Below are positions 24,939-33,635 of a stretch of DNA of 64,000 nt, piece after piece. Where the stretch lies: the NCBI RefSeq assembly GCF_002872335.1, contig NZ_NJAG01000026.1, forward strand, positions 20,025 through 84,024. The letters are read 5' to 3'. The number at the start of each line of letters is the position of its first letter. Within the stretch, counting starts at the first letter, position 1. Source of the DNA: Siphonobacter sp. BAB-5405 (lineage in GTDB: Bacteria > Bacteroidota > Bacteroidia > Cytophagales > Spirosomataceae). Under the pieces are notes generated by a model. The model searched no databases and was not told where the DNA came from. It saw only the letters and a program-made list of their open reading frames with translations. The translations under genes and the position numbers were made by a program.

Positions 24939-26474
24939 ATGGGTGTTTTGAAGAAACTAGCCAGTGACACGGCTCTGTATGGTGTCAGCAGTATTCTGGG
25001 TCGGGTGATTGGCTATCTGCTGGTACCTCTGCACACGGCCGTATTTGGTCCCGGACCTTTGGCTGAACAGGTAACGTACTTTCTTTGGGTGGCCTTACTC
25101 AATGTCATTTACGTTTTCGGGATGGAGACTACCTTTTTCCGTTTTGCTTCCCGGGAGAAGGAACGTTTTCAGGAATTCTACAACCTGTCGATTACGGCCA
25201 TTCTGACGATCAGCTGCATTGGCTCGGGGATGATCATTCTGCTTTCTTCATCCATTGCCAATGAATTTGGGTATCCGGGCCGGGGGCAGCTGGTTTCCTG
25301 GCTAGCCATTATTATGGTCATCGATGCTCTGGTCGCCATCCCCTACGCCCGGATCCGACTCGGAAAACGTCCCCGGAAGTTCGTCGCCATTCGCGTTTCC
25401 AATATCGTCCTCAACGTGGGGCTGAATTTCTATTTTCTCTGGTTTTGTCGAAACATTCACGAAGGTAATTTTCTGCCTTTTCTGAAAGGCACCTGGTTGT
25501 TTAATTACAATCCTGCGTTAGGGGTAGGTTATATCGTTTTCGCGAATCTTATTGCCAATCTGGCCACGATTCCCATGTTATGGGGAGAGCTTCGGGATTT
25601 TCGATTTCGCTGGGACTGGAATGCCTTCAAGCCCATGTGGATCTACGCGTACCCTATCCTTATTCTGGGCCTGGCGGGTAATTTCAATCAGCTTTTTGAC
25701 CGACTGGTGCTCGAACGCTGGTTGCCCTCAGGATTCTATCCGGGGCGCACTTCGAAGGAAGCTTTAGGAATTTACGGCAATGTATACAAGCTTTCCATTT
25801 TTATGAGTCTGGTGATTCAGTCATTCCGTTACGCGGCTGAACCCTTCTTTTTTTCCAAAGCGGAAGATAAAAATGCTCCGAGTGTATTTGCGGATGTCAT
25901 GAAATGGTTTGTGATCGTCTCGGTAGTAATCTGGGTAGTTGTTTCGCTGAATCTGGATCTGGTGGCTCATTTGTTCCTGCGGCGGAAAGAATACTGGGAA
26001 GGTTTGCCCGTCGTACCCGTTTTATTGCTGGCGAACCTGTTTCTGGGCGTGTACTACAACTTAACGGTCTGGTTCAAACTTTCGGATAAAACGCAATACG
26101 GTACCCTACTAACGTTCATTGGAGCGGCGGTTACCCTGGTTGCGAACTTTGTGCTGATTCCCTGGCTTGGCTATTTAGGTTGTGCGATTGCTTTTGCTCT
26201 TTCCTGCCTGGTGATGATGGTAACCTGTTATGTGTTGGGCGACAAATATTATCCCATTCCGTATCACGTCGCTTCAGCCGTGGGGTATATCGGGGCAGGT
26301 GGATTATTAATTGGACTCTCTTCCTTATATACGTTCTCTAATCTCTTCGTTTCTGCCCTGGTGCATGGCCTGTTAGTGGTAGGCTTTCTGGTGGGTATAC
26401 TGGTTGTCGAGCAAAATGCGTTACCACCCACCATCCGGAAAAAATTAAAGTTTTTACCCGCTAAAAATGGGTAA
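24939..26474 (+). CDS. Polysaccharide flippase (MOP superfamily, Wzx-like)
   Basis: 511 residues with about fourteen hydrophobic segments over the whole length, ending in a basic tail. The opening KKLASDTALYGVSSILGRVIG is characteristic of Wzx/RfbX-type exporters in Bacteroidota; TTFFRFAS near residue 65 and the long cytoplasmic loops fit the MATE-like fold. It would flip lipid-linked glycans across the inner membrane. The substrate is unknown, and no glycosyltransferases are adjacent. The start at 24939 is set by the -7 box at 24887. Confidence 0.88.
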   Translation: MGVLKKLASDTALYGVSSILGRVIGYLLVPLHTAVFGPGPLAEQVTYFLWVALLNVIYVFGMETTFFRFASREKERFQEFYNLSITAILTISCIGSGMIILLSSSIANEFGYPGRGQLVSWLAIIMVIDALVAIPYARIRLGKRPRKFVAIRVSNIVLNVGLNFYFLWFCRNIHEGNFLPFLKGTWLFNYNPALGVGYIVFANLIANLATIPMLWGELRDFRFRWDWNAFKPMWIYAYPILILGLAGNFNQLFDRLVLERWLPSGFYPGRTSKEALGIYGNVYKLSIFMSLVIQSFRYAAEPFFFSKAEDKNAPSVFADVMKWFVIVSVVIWVVVSLNLDLVAHLFLRRKEYWEGLPVVPVLLLANLFLGVYYNLTVWFKLSDKTQYGTLLTFIGAAVTLVANFVLIPWLGYLGCAIAFALSCLVMMVTCYVLGDKYYPIPYHVASAVGYIGAGGLLIGLSSLYTFSNLFVSALVHGLLVVGFLVGILVVEQNALPPTIRKKLKFLPAKNG

Positions 26475-26765
26475 AAGTCTAAATAATGGATTTATTGTAC
26501 TATTTTTGTGATTCTTCACAAAAAAATAATACAAAGATTTAAGGCTTATCTTCCAAATTAGATTTGGTGAAGGAGGGGTTTTCAGCTCTATTTTTTGAAA
26601 GTATTGTTAAAATCTGTTAAAACCGCGTCAGAAGGGCTCCGGCACGGCTTAACGTTTTTGGTATTTTGCTGGAAGAGATTAATTTTGAATGCTACAATAA
26701 AAAAAAAACACGGATAGGAGATACTACATGAAGCACAGCTTTACGTTAACTAAACTGGAAAGTAA
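26475..26765. other. AT-rich leader region upstream of the sigma factor gene
   Basis: About 290 bp with TATTTTTG near 26501 (exact -7 box), a poly-A run at 26699-26708, and a short reading frame with a Shine-Dalgarno-like AGGAG (see 26728-26844). A long leader is implied if the 26501 box is used. Confidence 0.4.
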
Positions 26766-26844
26766 ATGGCAAAAGTCCAATTTAGCGACAGTGAGCTGGT
26801 TTCGCTGTACATCCGTGGAAATGAGCGTGCCTTTGAGCATTTAG
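26728..26844 (+). CDS. Possible upstream short ORF overlapping the sigma factor start
   Basis: 38 codons from the ATG at 26728 to TAG at 26842-26844, in a different frame from the sigma gene that begins at 26766. AGGAG at 26716-26720 is 7 nt before the ATG, unusual here. The peptide (MKHSFTLTKLESKWQKSN...) is not recognised. It may be a translational control element rather than a functional peptide, or chance. Confidence 0.3.
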   Translation: MKHSFTLTKLESKWQKSNLATVSWFRCTSVEMSVPLSI

Positions 26845-27365
26845 TCAATCGCTATAAATCGAAGGTTTACACGACTATTTACCTCATCGTTAAGGATTCA
26901 TTCGTTGCAGAAGATCTGACACAGGATACCTTTATTAAGGCTGTGGATACGCTGCAATCGGGTAAATACAACGAAGAAGGTAAATTTCTTCCCTGGATCG
27001 TCCGAATCGCCCATAACCTCGCTATTGATTACTTCCGCCGGGAGAAACGCTACCCTGAAGTGGTGTTCGAGGACGGCAGCAATGTGTTCAATACGCTGGA
27101 ATTTGCGGACGATTCAATCGAGTCGGCCACGATTCGAAAAGAAACGTATGAACACCTGAAAGAACTCATTACGCGGCTTCCCGAGCCGCAACGTGAAGTG
27201 CTGGTGATGCGGCATTACGAAGACATGAGTTTTCAGGAAATTGCTGACGCCACGGGCGTTAGTATTAACACCGCCTTAGGCCGTATGCGTTATGCTCTCA
27301 TTAACTTACGGAAAATGATGAGTAAACACGTTCGGACGTATGATACAAACCTTTACACAAAATGA
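26766..27365 (+). CDS. ECF-type sigma-70 family RNA polymerase sigma factor
   Basis: 199 residues. Sigma region 2 (about 10-85) includes YKSKVYTTIYLIVKD, AEDLTQDTFIKA and the promoter-melting helix WIVRIAHNLAIDYFRREKR; region 4 (about 130-190) has LPEPQREVLVMRHYEDMSFQEIA and the helix-turn-helix TGVSINTALGRMRYAL. The start MAKVQFSDSELVSLYI is highly typical of a conserved Bacteroidota group. The stop overlaps the next gene by 26 bp, implying translational coupling with a possible regulator. Confidence 0.93.
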   Translation: MAKVQFSDSELVSLYIRGNERAFEHLVNRYKSKVYTTIYLIVKDSFVAEDLTQDTFIKAVDTLQSGKYNEEGKFLPWIVRIAHNLAIDYFRREKRYPEVVFEDGSNVFNTLEFADDSIESATIRKETYEHLKELITRLPEPQREVLVMRHYEDMSFQEIADATGVSINTALGRMRYALINLRKMMSKHVRTYDTNLYTK

Positions 27366-27591
27366 CATTCTTCGGTACGCATACGAAGAAACCAGCACGG
27401 AAGAAAACCAGCAGATCGAAGAACTGCTCATGCACGACCATGAGTTACTGCTCTTCTATCTGGATATCATGGATCTGAAAGCCGGCTTAAATAAAGTAGA
27501 GCTGCAGCCATCCACCCGCGTTACTGATACTATTCTGGAATACTCGCGAGTGAGTCGCCAGAAGAACCAATCCCGTCAGCAATCGTACTGA
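27340..27591 (+). CDS. Small protein coupled to the sigma factor (possible anti-sigma)
   Basis: 83 residues: an acidic helical N-terminus (ILRYAYEETSTEENQQIEELL) and a basic C-terminus. The YxYxETS...E...IE pattern with a following helical hairpin resembles the N-terminal sigma-binding part of short anti-sigma factors, but there is no zinc-binding HxxxCxxC motif and no membrane segment. It begins inside the sigma gene (26-bp overlap). Its stop lies in the loop of the operon terminator. Anti-sigma function is inference from position. Confidence 0.6.
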   Translation: MIQTFTQNDILRYAYEETSTEENQQIEELLMHDHELLLFYLDIMDLKAGLNKVELQPSTRVTDTILEYSRVSRQKNQSRQQSY

Positions 27592-27612
27592 TTCAGCGGG
27601 ATTGGTTTTTTA
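27567..27612 (+). terminator. Terminator of the sigma factor operon
   Basis: CCAATCCCG (27567-27575) pairs with CGGGATTGG (27597-27605), then TTTTTTATT. The stem's 5' half is coding and the stop codon is in the loop. Confidence 0.75.
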
Positions 27613-27613
27613 T

Positions 27614-27658
27614 TATCTTCGCGTACCCCCTCTCTCTTCGGGAGTCGGGGTTTTTTTG
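27614..27658 (+). promoter_or_regulatory. Promoter box followed by a terminator-like hairpin just before nth
   Basis: TATCTTCG at 27614-27621 is a one-mismatch -7 box. It is followed by an imperfect hairpin (CCCC at 27627-27630 with GGGG at 27647-27650, inner CTC/GAG) and seven T ending 4 bp before the nth ATG. A transcript from this promoter would start with this hairpin and U-tract. Confidence 0.45.
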
Positions 27659-27661
27659 CTT

Positions 27662-28333
27662 ATGACCAAGAAAGAACGTTACGCTGGTGTACTGGCGTAC
27701 TTTACCGAACATTTTCCCCAGCCCGAAACCGAGCTGAATTACCGAAATCCTTACGAGCTGCTCGTATCCGTAATCTTGTCAGCCCAGTGTACCGACAAAC
27801 GCGTCAATTTGGTGACGCCTGCTCTGTTCGAGCAGTTTCCAACGCCCGAATTGCTGGCTCTGGCTTCGGCCGATGAGGTCTTTACGTACATTCGATCCAT
27901 TTCGTATCCAAACAATAAGGCCAAACATTTGGTTGGAATGGCAAGGATACTGGTCGAAGAGTTTGGAGCGGAAGTGCCCGTCCGGATTGAAGATTTACAG
28001 AAAATGCCGGGCGTGGGTCGGAAGACAGCAAATGTGATTGCCTCGGTTATTTATAACCAGCCAACCATGGCGGTCGACACCCACGTGTTTCGGGTATCGC
28101 ACCGGATAGGGTTGGTTAGCAAAACGGCTACGACGCCTTTAGCCGTTGAAAAAGAGCTGATGAAGTACATTGCCAAGGAGCTGGTCCCGAGGGCTCATCA
28201 CTGGCTGATTTTGCACGGGCGATACGTTTGCGTAGCCCGTTCGCCCAAGTGCCTGGAATGCCCGCTGACGGAATTTTGTCAGTACTTTCAGAAAAATCTC
28301 CTGGTACCTGGCGGAAGGAAGTTAAACGAATAA
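27662..28333 (+). CDS. nth: Endonuclease III
   Basis: DNA glycosylase/AP lyase for oxidised pyrimidines. 223 residues. The helix-hairpin-helix is LQKMPGVGRKTANVI with the catalytic Lys; the catalytic Asp is in VDTHVFRV; the [4Fe-4S] ligands follow the exact C-x6-C-x2-C-x5-C spacing in the CVARSPKCLECPLTEFC segment. The ATG at 27662 gives the family N-terminus; the frame is open upstream but runs through the terminator hairpin. Confidence 0.95.
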   Translation: MTKKERYAGVLAYFTEHFPQPETELNYRNPYELLVSVILSAQCTDKRVNLVTPALFEQFPTPELLALASADEVFTYIRSISYPNNKAKHLVGMARILVEEFGAEVPVRIEDLQKMPGVGRKTANVIASVIYNQPTMAVDTHVFRVSHRIGLVSKTATTPLAVEKELMKYIAKELVPRAHHWLILHGRYVCVARSPKCLECPLTEFCQYFQKNLLVPGGRKLNE

Positions 28334-28406
28334 TTGCTGAAGGAGAACGGTTTTTTGTGCACTTTTGCCGAAGTCCGATTTATCTACAAGCGTACGCATA
28401 CATCCT

Positions 28407-29189
28407 ATGTTTAATCTTACACCGGCCGTACGAATTATCCTGATTCTTAATGTAGCGGTATTTGCTGCTCAGAACCTGTTAGTACCCAATCTGGATGAAT
28501 TGCTGGGACTGCACAATTTCAGTTCTCCGCTTTTCAATCCGATTCAGATGGTTTCGCACATGTTCCTGCATGGCAATCTAGGGCATATTTTCAGTAATAT
28601 GTTCGCCCTGATTATGTTTGGTCCAGGACTGGAGCAATTGTGGGGTACCAAACGATTTACCTTTTTTTATCTATTTACGGGAATTGGAGCAGGCCTACTG
28701 TATTCGGGAATCAACTACTATGAGATAAGCCAGTTGAAAGAAGCGGCTCTGTTGTTCATTCAAGACCCCGATCCCACAAACTTCGTAGGTTTTGTGAACG
28801 ATTACGCCCCTCAGCTCAATTCAATACCTGAAGTGCGACGGTACCTGGAAAATCCGGACGTAGCTCTGTACCAAAATCAGTGTATTTATTTGACGAAGCA
28901 GTACGTGAGCTTAGCGTTAAATGCTCCGATGGTGGGGGCTTCCGGAGCTATTTTCGGATTACTAATGGCCTTTGGGATGTTGTTCCCAAATACTACGTTG
29001 TTTTTGTTATTCATTCCCTTTCCAATCAAGGCTAAATATTTTGTAGCTTTATATGGAATATTTGAGTTATACTCTGGTTTACACCGCACTCCCGGCGATA
29101 ACGTGGCACACTTTGCTCACATCGGCGGAATGCTTTTTGCTTTTATTTTAATTCGGTACTGGGCCGGGCAACGGAAAAATTTCTATTGA
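28407..29189 (+). CDS. Rhomboid-family intramembrane serine protease
   Basis: 260 residues, six or seven membrane helices. Catalytic Ser in GASGAIFG and His in HFAHIGG; the HGNLGHIFSNM segment in helix 2 is also conserved. A soluble insert of about 60 residues (DPDPTNFVGFVNDY...) lies between helices 3 and 4, common in Bacteroidota paralogues. The ATG at 28407 is preferred because an upstream in-frame TTG overlaps a near-consensus -7 box (CACTTTTG at 28360-28367). A second rhomboid gene follows in the same direction. Confidence 0.92.
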   Translation: MFNLTPAVRIILILNVAVFAAQNLLVPNLDELLGLHNFSSPLFNPIQMVSHMFLHGNLGHIFSNMFALIMFGPGLEQLWGTKRFTFFYLFTGIGAGLLYSGINYYEISQLKEAALLFIQDPDPTNFVGFVNDYAPQLNSIPEVRRYLENPDVALYQNQCIYLTKQYVSLALNAPMVGASGAIFGLLMAFGMLFPNTTLFLLFIPFPIKAKYFVALYGIFELYSGLHRTPGDNVAHFAHIGGMLFAFILIRYWAGQRKNFY

Positions 29190-29289
29190 TCAGGCATTAT
29201 TTTTTTCAAGATTTACAGGAGCCGTATGCGTTAGCTTTCATGACTAACTATAGGGTAACCATGGGAACTATTAACGCTATTTTTTAGCT

Positions 29290-30195
29290 ATGAGCGGCTT
29301 TGTCGACGATATCAAGGAGGCTTTTTCCAGAAGAGACAATGGGTTGATTCAGTTGATTCTGATCAACGTTTTTGTATTCTTGGTTTTGTTAGTAATTCAG
29401 GTAAGCTTTAGTCTGGCCGGAAAACCGGGTATCTACGGGATGATTCTCGACCAGATAGCGATGAAACCTAATCTAGGCCACATTCTCTATAAACCCTGGA
29501 CCCTACTGACGTACTGCTTCGTCCATCAGCAGGTACTGCATATTTTATTCAATATGCTGTTTCTCTTCTGGTTTGGTCAACTGGTGCAGGAGTATCTGGG
29601 AAGCCGTCGGCTGGTGAGTATTTACCTGCTGGGCGGCATTTTTGGTGGCTTGATCTATCTGACCTTATACAATGTAGTTCCTTATTTTCAGGCCAATCTG
29701 GAAGAACTGAACATTGGAGCTTCGGGAGCGGTATACGCCGTAATGCTCGGAGCGGCCACACTGTTACCAAACTATACCTTTCACGTATTGATTATTGGTC
29801 CCGTTCGGATCAAATACATTGCAGCTTTCTGCGTCATTGTTTCGTTTGCCCAGATTCCGGGTACGAATGCGGGCGGAAACATTGCTCACCTGAGCGGAGC
29901 TTTATTTGGTTATTTGTACATCCGAATGCTACGTCGGGGCATTGATCTGGGTCAGCCTGTCGAAGCCGTACTGGATTTTTTCAAACGCCTGTTTGCCCGC
30001 GAACCTCGCCCCACGATGCAGGTCAAGTACCGATCACAAACGCGGACGAGCTTCACAACGTATAGTACCACTACGGAGGATTATCCCGGCGATGAAGAAA
30101 TAGACGCGATTCTGGACAAGATCTCGAAATCCGGCTACGAAAGTCTTACGCGGGAAGAAAAGCAGAAGCTTTACAAAGCCAGTCAGAAGAATTAA
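29290..30195 (+). CDS. Rhomboid-family protease with C-terminal cytoplasmic tail
   Basis: 301 residues. A rhomboid domain (about 18-225) with catalytic Ser in NIGASGAVYA and His in NIAHLSGALFG; the helix-2 motif is HQQVLHILFNM. After the last helix comes a linker and a small C-terminal domain ending EEIDAILDKISKSGYESLTREEKQKLY, a helical module often fused to Bacteroidota rhomboids. It is about 100 bp downstream of the first rhomboid and may be cotranscribed. A clear terminator follows. Confidence 0.92.
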   Translation: MSGFVDDIKEAFSRRDNGLIQLILINVFVFLVLLVIQVSFSLAGKPGIYGMILDQIAMKPNLGHILYKPWTLLTYCFVHQQVLHILFNMLFLFWFGQLVQEYLGSRRLVSIYLLGGIFGGLIYLTLYNVVPYFQANLEELNIGASGAVYAVMLGAATLLPNYTFHVLIIGPVRIKYIAAFCVIVSFAQIPGTNAGGNIAHLSGALFGYLYIRMLRRGIDLGQPVEAVLDFFKRLFAREPRPTMQVKYRSQTRTSFTTYSTTTEDYPGDEEIDAILDKISKSGYESLTREEKQKLYKASQKN

Positions 30196-30203
30196 AGGAA
30201 GCA

Positions 30204-30227
30204 CCCCTCGCCTAACGAGGGGTTTTT
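30204..30227 (+). terminator. Terminator after the rhomboid pair
   Basis: CCCCTCG, 5-nt loop, CGAGGGG, TTTTT. Confidence 0.85.
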
Positions 30228-30274
30228 CAATGCGGGATACGAAGGATTATACGGTACCTAACCGGTTTTTACCG

Positions 30275-30282
30275 TACCTTTG
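30275..30282 (+). promoter_or_regulatory. -7 box TACCTTTG for dxs
   Basis: Exact consensus, about 140 bp before the dxs ATG; the leader has no recognised riboswitch. Confidence 0.55.
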
Positions 30283-30423
30283 TCCTCGTTTTTACCAAAA
30301 CCCACGTTAGCCTACGAAACATTTCGTGACTTTCAAGGGTTTAAGACTCACAGTTCATCTATGAATCATGGAATGAGCGAGTGCTAACGAGTAACTCATT
30401 CAGTTCCTGAATCCCCTTATGCA

Positions 30424-32352
30424 ATGCTTATTACGCCTGGTCCTTTGCTAGCTCAAATTGACACCCCTGAGGAATTGCGGAAGTTGGATAAATCGCAGTT
30501 GGTTCAGGTCTGCCAGGAGTTACGTCAATTCATTGTTGATAATGTCTCCGTCTACGGCGGACACTTTGGAGCTAGCTTAGGAGTCGTAGAGCTCACGGTA
30601 GCCCTGCACTACGCCCTGCATACGCCCGAAGATCAGATTGTTTTTGACGTGGGGCACCAGGCTTACGGCCATAAAATTCTTACCGGTCGCCGTAATCGCT
30701 TTCATACCAACCGTTTCTACGGGGGGCTTTCGGGTTTTCCCAAACGCAAGGAAAGCCACTATGATGCCTTTGGTGTGGGACACTCTTCTACGTCGATTTC
30801 AGCGGCCTTGGGCATGTCGGTAGGAGCCTTGCACAACGGCAATACCCAACAGCAGCATGTAGCCATTATTGGCGATGGGGCTCTGACGGGAGGTATGGCC
30901 TTCGAGGCCATGAACCACGCAGGTTCGCTGAAGGACACGAATTTGCTGATTGTCCTCAATGACAATTGCATGAGTATCGATCCGAACGTAGGAGCTCTGA
31001 AGGATTATCTAACCGATATTACCACGTCTCATACCTACAATCGGGTCAAAGATGAAGTCTGGAACCTGCTCGGTAAAATGAGTAACTTCGGACGGACGGC
31101 TCAAGAGATCGTTTCGAAAATCGAAAACGGTCTTAAAGCGACGCTACTGCATCAGAGTAATCTTTTCGAATCCCTGAATTTACGGTATTTCGGTCCCGTA
31201 GACGGGCATGATGTCGATCATCTGACCGAAATTTTCTCGGATCTGAAAGCCATTCCGGGGCCCAAAATCCTGCACTGCGTAACCGTCAAGGGCAAAGGAT
31301 ACGGTCCGGCCGAGAAGGATCAGACTAAATGGCACGCTCCCGGAAAATTCGACAAGATTACCGGAGAGATTTTCAAGAAAGTATACGAGAAACCTCAACC
31401 ACCGAAATATCAGGAAGTCTTTGGTAATACTTTGGTGGAACTGGCGGAACAGAATGCTAAAATCGTAGGCGTAACCCCCGCCATGCCGAGTGGTTCTTCC
31501 ATGAATATCATGATGAAGGCCATGCCGGAACGGGCGTTCGATGTGGGCATTGCGGAACAGCATGCGGTTACGTTTTCAGCGGGTATGGCCACGCAGGGCC
31601 TGACGGTATTCTGTAACATCTATAGTACCTTCATGCAACGGGCCTACGATCAGGTCGTACACGACGTTTGTATTCAGGAGTTACCCGTCGTTTTCTGTCT
31701 GGACCGGGCTGGTTTTGCCGGAGCCGACGGACCGACGCACCACGGAGCGTACGACATCGCTTTTATGCGTTGCATTCCCAATATGATCGTAGCCTCTCCG
31801 ATGAACGAACAGGAGCTACGGAACCTGATGTATACCGCTCAAAGTGACAGCGTACAATCCGGTACTCAATCCATCACAATCCGGTATCCCCGGGGCGAAG
31901 GCGTGATGCCCGACTGGCGTACGCCCTTCGAACTGATCGAAATCGGTAAAGGTCGTAAGGTACAGGATGGCGAAGAAGTTGCGATTCTGACCATCGGTCC
32001 GATTGGTAATTACGTATCTAGTGCCTGTCAGCTACTCGAAAAAGAGGGCTTGACCCCCGCTCATTACGATCTGCGTTTTGTGAAGCCGTTAGACGAAGCT
32101 CTGTTACACGAAGTGTTCCAGAAGTTTGATAAAGTCATTACGGTAGAAGATGGCTGTCTGATGGGAGGTATGGGTTCAGCCGTAGTGGAATTTATGACAG
32201 AACATGGGTATACGGCTAAAGTAAAACGACTGGGCATTCCGGATCGCATCGTTGAACACGGCGAGCAGCTTGAATTGCACCGGGAATGTGGGTTTGATCC
32301 CGAGGGAATCGCCCGAGCCGTACGCGAACTGGCGGTTTTGACTTTAGTCTAA
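30424..32352 (+). CDS. dxs: 1-deoxy-D-xylulose-5-phosphate synthase
   Basis: Condenses pyruvate and glyceraldehyde 3-phosphate, using thiamine diphosphate, as the first step of the MEP isoprenoid pathway. 642 residues, full length. Motifs: GGHFGASLGVVELT and VGHQAYGHKILTGR at the N-terminus; GDGALTGGMAFEAMN with the ThDP motif and its NDN partner (about 148-185); the catalytic Glu in DVGIAEQHAVTFSAG (about 375); GADGPTHHGAYD (about 433). It has its own promoter and terminator. Confidence 0.97.
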   Translation: MLITPGPLLAQIDTPEELRKLDKSQLVQVCQELRQFIVDNVSVYGGHFGASLGVVELTVALHYALHTPEDQIVFDVGHQAYGHKILTGRRNRFHTNRFYGGLSGFPKRKESHYDAFGVGHSSTSISAALGMSVGALHNGNTQQQHVAIIGDGALTGGMAFEAMNHAGSLKDTNLLIVLNDNCMSIDPNVGALKDYLTDITTSHTYNRVKDEVWNLLGKMSNFGRTAQEIVSKIENGLKATLLHQSNLFESLNLRYFGPVDGHDVDHLTEIFSDLKAIPGPKILHCVTVKGKGYGPAEKDQTKWHAPGKFDKITGEIFKKVYEKPQPPKYQEVFGNTLVELAEQNAKIVGVTPAMPSGSSMNIMMKAMPERAFDVGIAEQHAVTFSAGMATQGLTVFCNIYSTFMQRAYDQVVHDVCIQELPVVFCLDRAGFAGADGPTHHGAYDIAFMRCIPNMIVASPMNEQELRNLMYTAQSDSVQSGTQSITIRYPRGEGVMPDWRTPFELIEIGKGRKVQDGEEVAILTIGPIGNYVSSACQLLEKEGLTPAHYDLRFVKPLDEALLHEVFQKFDKVITVEDGCLMGGMGSAVVEFMTEHGYTAKVKRLGIPDRIVEHGEQLELHRECGFDPEGIARAVRELAVLTLV

Positions 32353-32380
32353 TCGATAAGAAATTAGTAGAATGCTGTGA

Positions 32381-32408
32381 AAGCCCGTTCCTTAGGAATG
32401 GGCTTTTT
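32381..32408 (+). terminator. Terminator after dxs
   Basis: AAGCCCGTTCC, 3-nt loop, GGAATGGGCTT, then T. Confidence 0.85.
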
Positions 32409-32451
32409 ACTTGGTATTTAATACATTTGAAGTAGAAGAAGCTCAATTGCC

Positions 32452-33150
32452 ATGGAACAGTCACCCGACGAAAAACTGGAGCGTATCATCGAAGCCCGGA
32501 TGAAGCTTAAAGCCCGGTTCGAAGAACGCATGAACAATACACCGTCCATCGCTGACGAACGGCCGCAGGGAAAGGGCCCGACGAATCGCCACGGAATGCC
32601 GCAAGCCCCTGTTGGACAAACCATTACGCAAAAGTGGCCCGTACTGGATTTAGGTTACCACCCCGATATTTCACTGGATCGCTGGCGATTGACCATCGAC
32701 GGTGAAGTGGAACATCCCGTTGTACTGAAATGGGACGATTTCATGGCGTTGCCGCAAACGGAAGATACCTCCGATTTTCACTGTGTAACGACCTGGTCGA
32801 AGCTGGACATGGTCTGGAAAGGCGTTCGGCTCATGGATTTGGCGGCTCTGGTACAACCCAGGGAAACGGCTACGCATCTGTTGTGCTACGGCTACGACAC
32901 TTACACCACGAACGTTTCGTTGGAGGAAGCCCTGAAACCCGACGTATTGCTGGCACATACCGTATACGACGAACCGCTCGCCCTCGAACATGGCGGTCCG
33001 GTCCGGATGATTACGCCCCAGCTGTACGCCTGGAAAGGATCGAAATGGATCAAACGGATTCAGTTTTTACCGCAGAATAAATTAGGTTTTTGGGAAGAGC
33101 GGGGGTATTCCAATACGGCTTATCCCTGGCGTAACGACCGCTATAGCTGA
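32452..33150 (+). CDS. Sulfite-oxidase-type molybdopterin-dependent oxidoreductase
   Basis: 232 residues, a single oxidoreductase molybdopterin-binding (SUOX) domain without the C-terminal dimerisation domain of sulfite oxidase. The Mo-ligating Cys is in DFHCVTTWS (about residue 107), followed by WKGVRLMDLAAL and the pterin-binding HGGPVRMITPQLYAWKG (about 182-198). There is no Tat signal, so the protein is probably cytoplasmic, unlike MsrP. The substrate is unknown. Its stop overlaps the start of the next gene (TGATG), so the inhibitor-like protein is made in coupling with it. Confidence 0.88.
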   Translation: MEQSPDEKLERIIEARMKLKARFEERMNNTPSIADERPQGKGPTNRHGMPQAPVGQTITQKWPVLDLGYHPDISLDRWRLTIDGEVEHPVVLKWDDFMALPQTEDTSDFHCVTTWSKLDMVWKGVRLMDLAALVQPRETATHLLCYGYDTYTTNVSLEEALKPDVLLAHTVYDEPLALEHGGPVRMITPQLYAWKGSKWIKRIQFLPQNKLGFWEERGYSNTAYPWRNDRYS

Positions 33151-33497
33151 TGAAACAATGGAGCCTGATGGGAGCCTTACTGCTCCTGAGTGTAGGAGCC
33201 TGGGCTCAGGGACCGGGTAGATTGACGTTGGGGGTAGGAAACAGCCGTGAAATTCGTCTGGGAAGTAATCCTGAGATGGGTCATCAATGGACCTACGCGT
33301 TGAGCGACTCAAGCGTAGTGAAGATTACCAGTAAGTATCAGGCCAATAAGCCGCCTCGCCCCGGTGCTGGCGGTGAACAGATCTATAGGGTCAAGGGCTT
33401 ACGAAAAGGAACGACACTGTGGATTCTTAACTATGTCCCCTCCGACCCTACGCAAAAGCCCGCTCGTACGGTTCATTATCTGATTACCGTACACTAA
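33150..33497 (+). CDS. Chagasin-like (I42) cysteine-protease inhibitor homologue
   Basis: 115 residues with a signal peptide (1-19, ending GAWA). The mature part fits the I42 immunoglobulin-like inhibitor fold: loop L4-type NPEMGHQW (40-47, compare NPTTGxxW), the second loop near GAGGEQIY (72-79) and beta strands RVKGLRKGTTLWIL. The RPW-type third loop is not recognisable (NYVPSDP in its place), so inhibition is unproven. Known members inhibit papain-like proteases. It is exported while its coupled upstream neighbour seems not to be, which is odd. Confidence 0.7.
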   Translation: MKQWSLMGALLLLSVGAWAQGPGRLTLGVGNSREIRLGSNPEMGHQWTYALSDSSVVKITSKYQANKPPRPGAGGEQIYRVKGLRKGTTLWILNYVPSDPTQKPARTVHYLITVH

Positions 33498-33635
33498 GGA
33501 ATCGTGCTATTTTTCGTACCTTGCGGCCCCAACCGAAGCCGCTTTGGCTCGGGTACACCTAAGAAAAAAAGCTGATTCGCTGTTAAAGGGCGTACGAAAG
33601 CCCGGACAGTCGATTGTTTCTCAAGATTTAGCCCT

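Noticed and set aside
30283..30423. Riboswitch (TPP or other) in the dxs leader
   Set aside because: The leader is about 140 nt but lacks CUGAGA and other conserved TPP elements.
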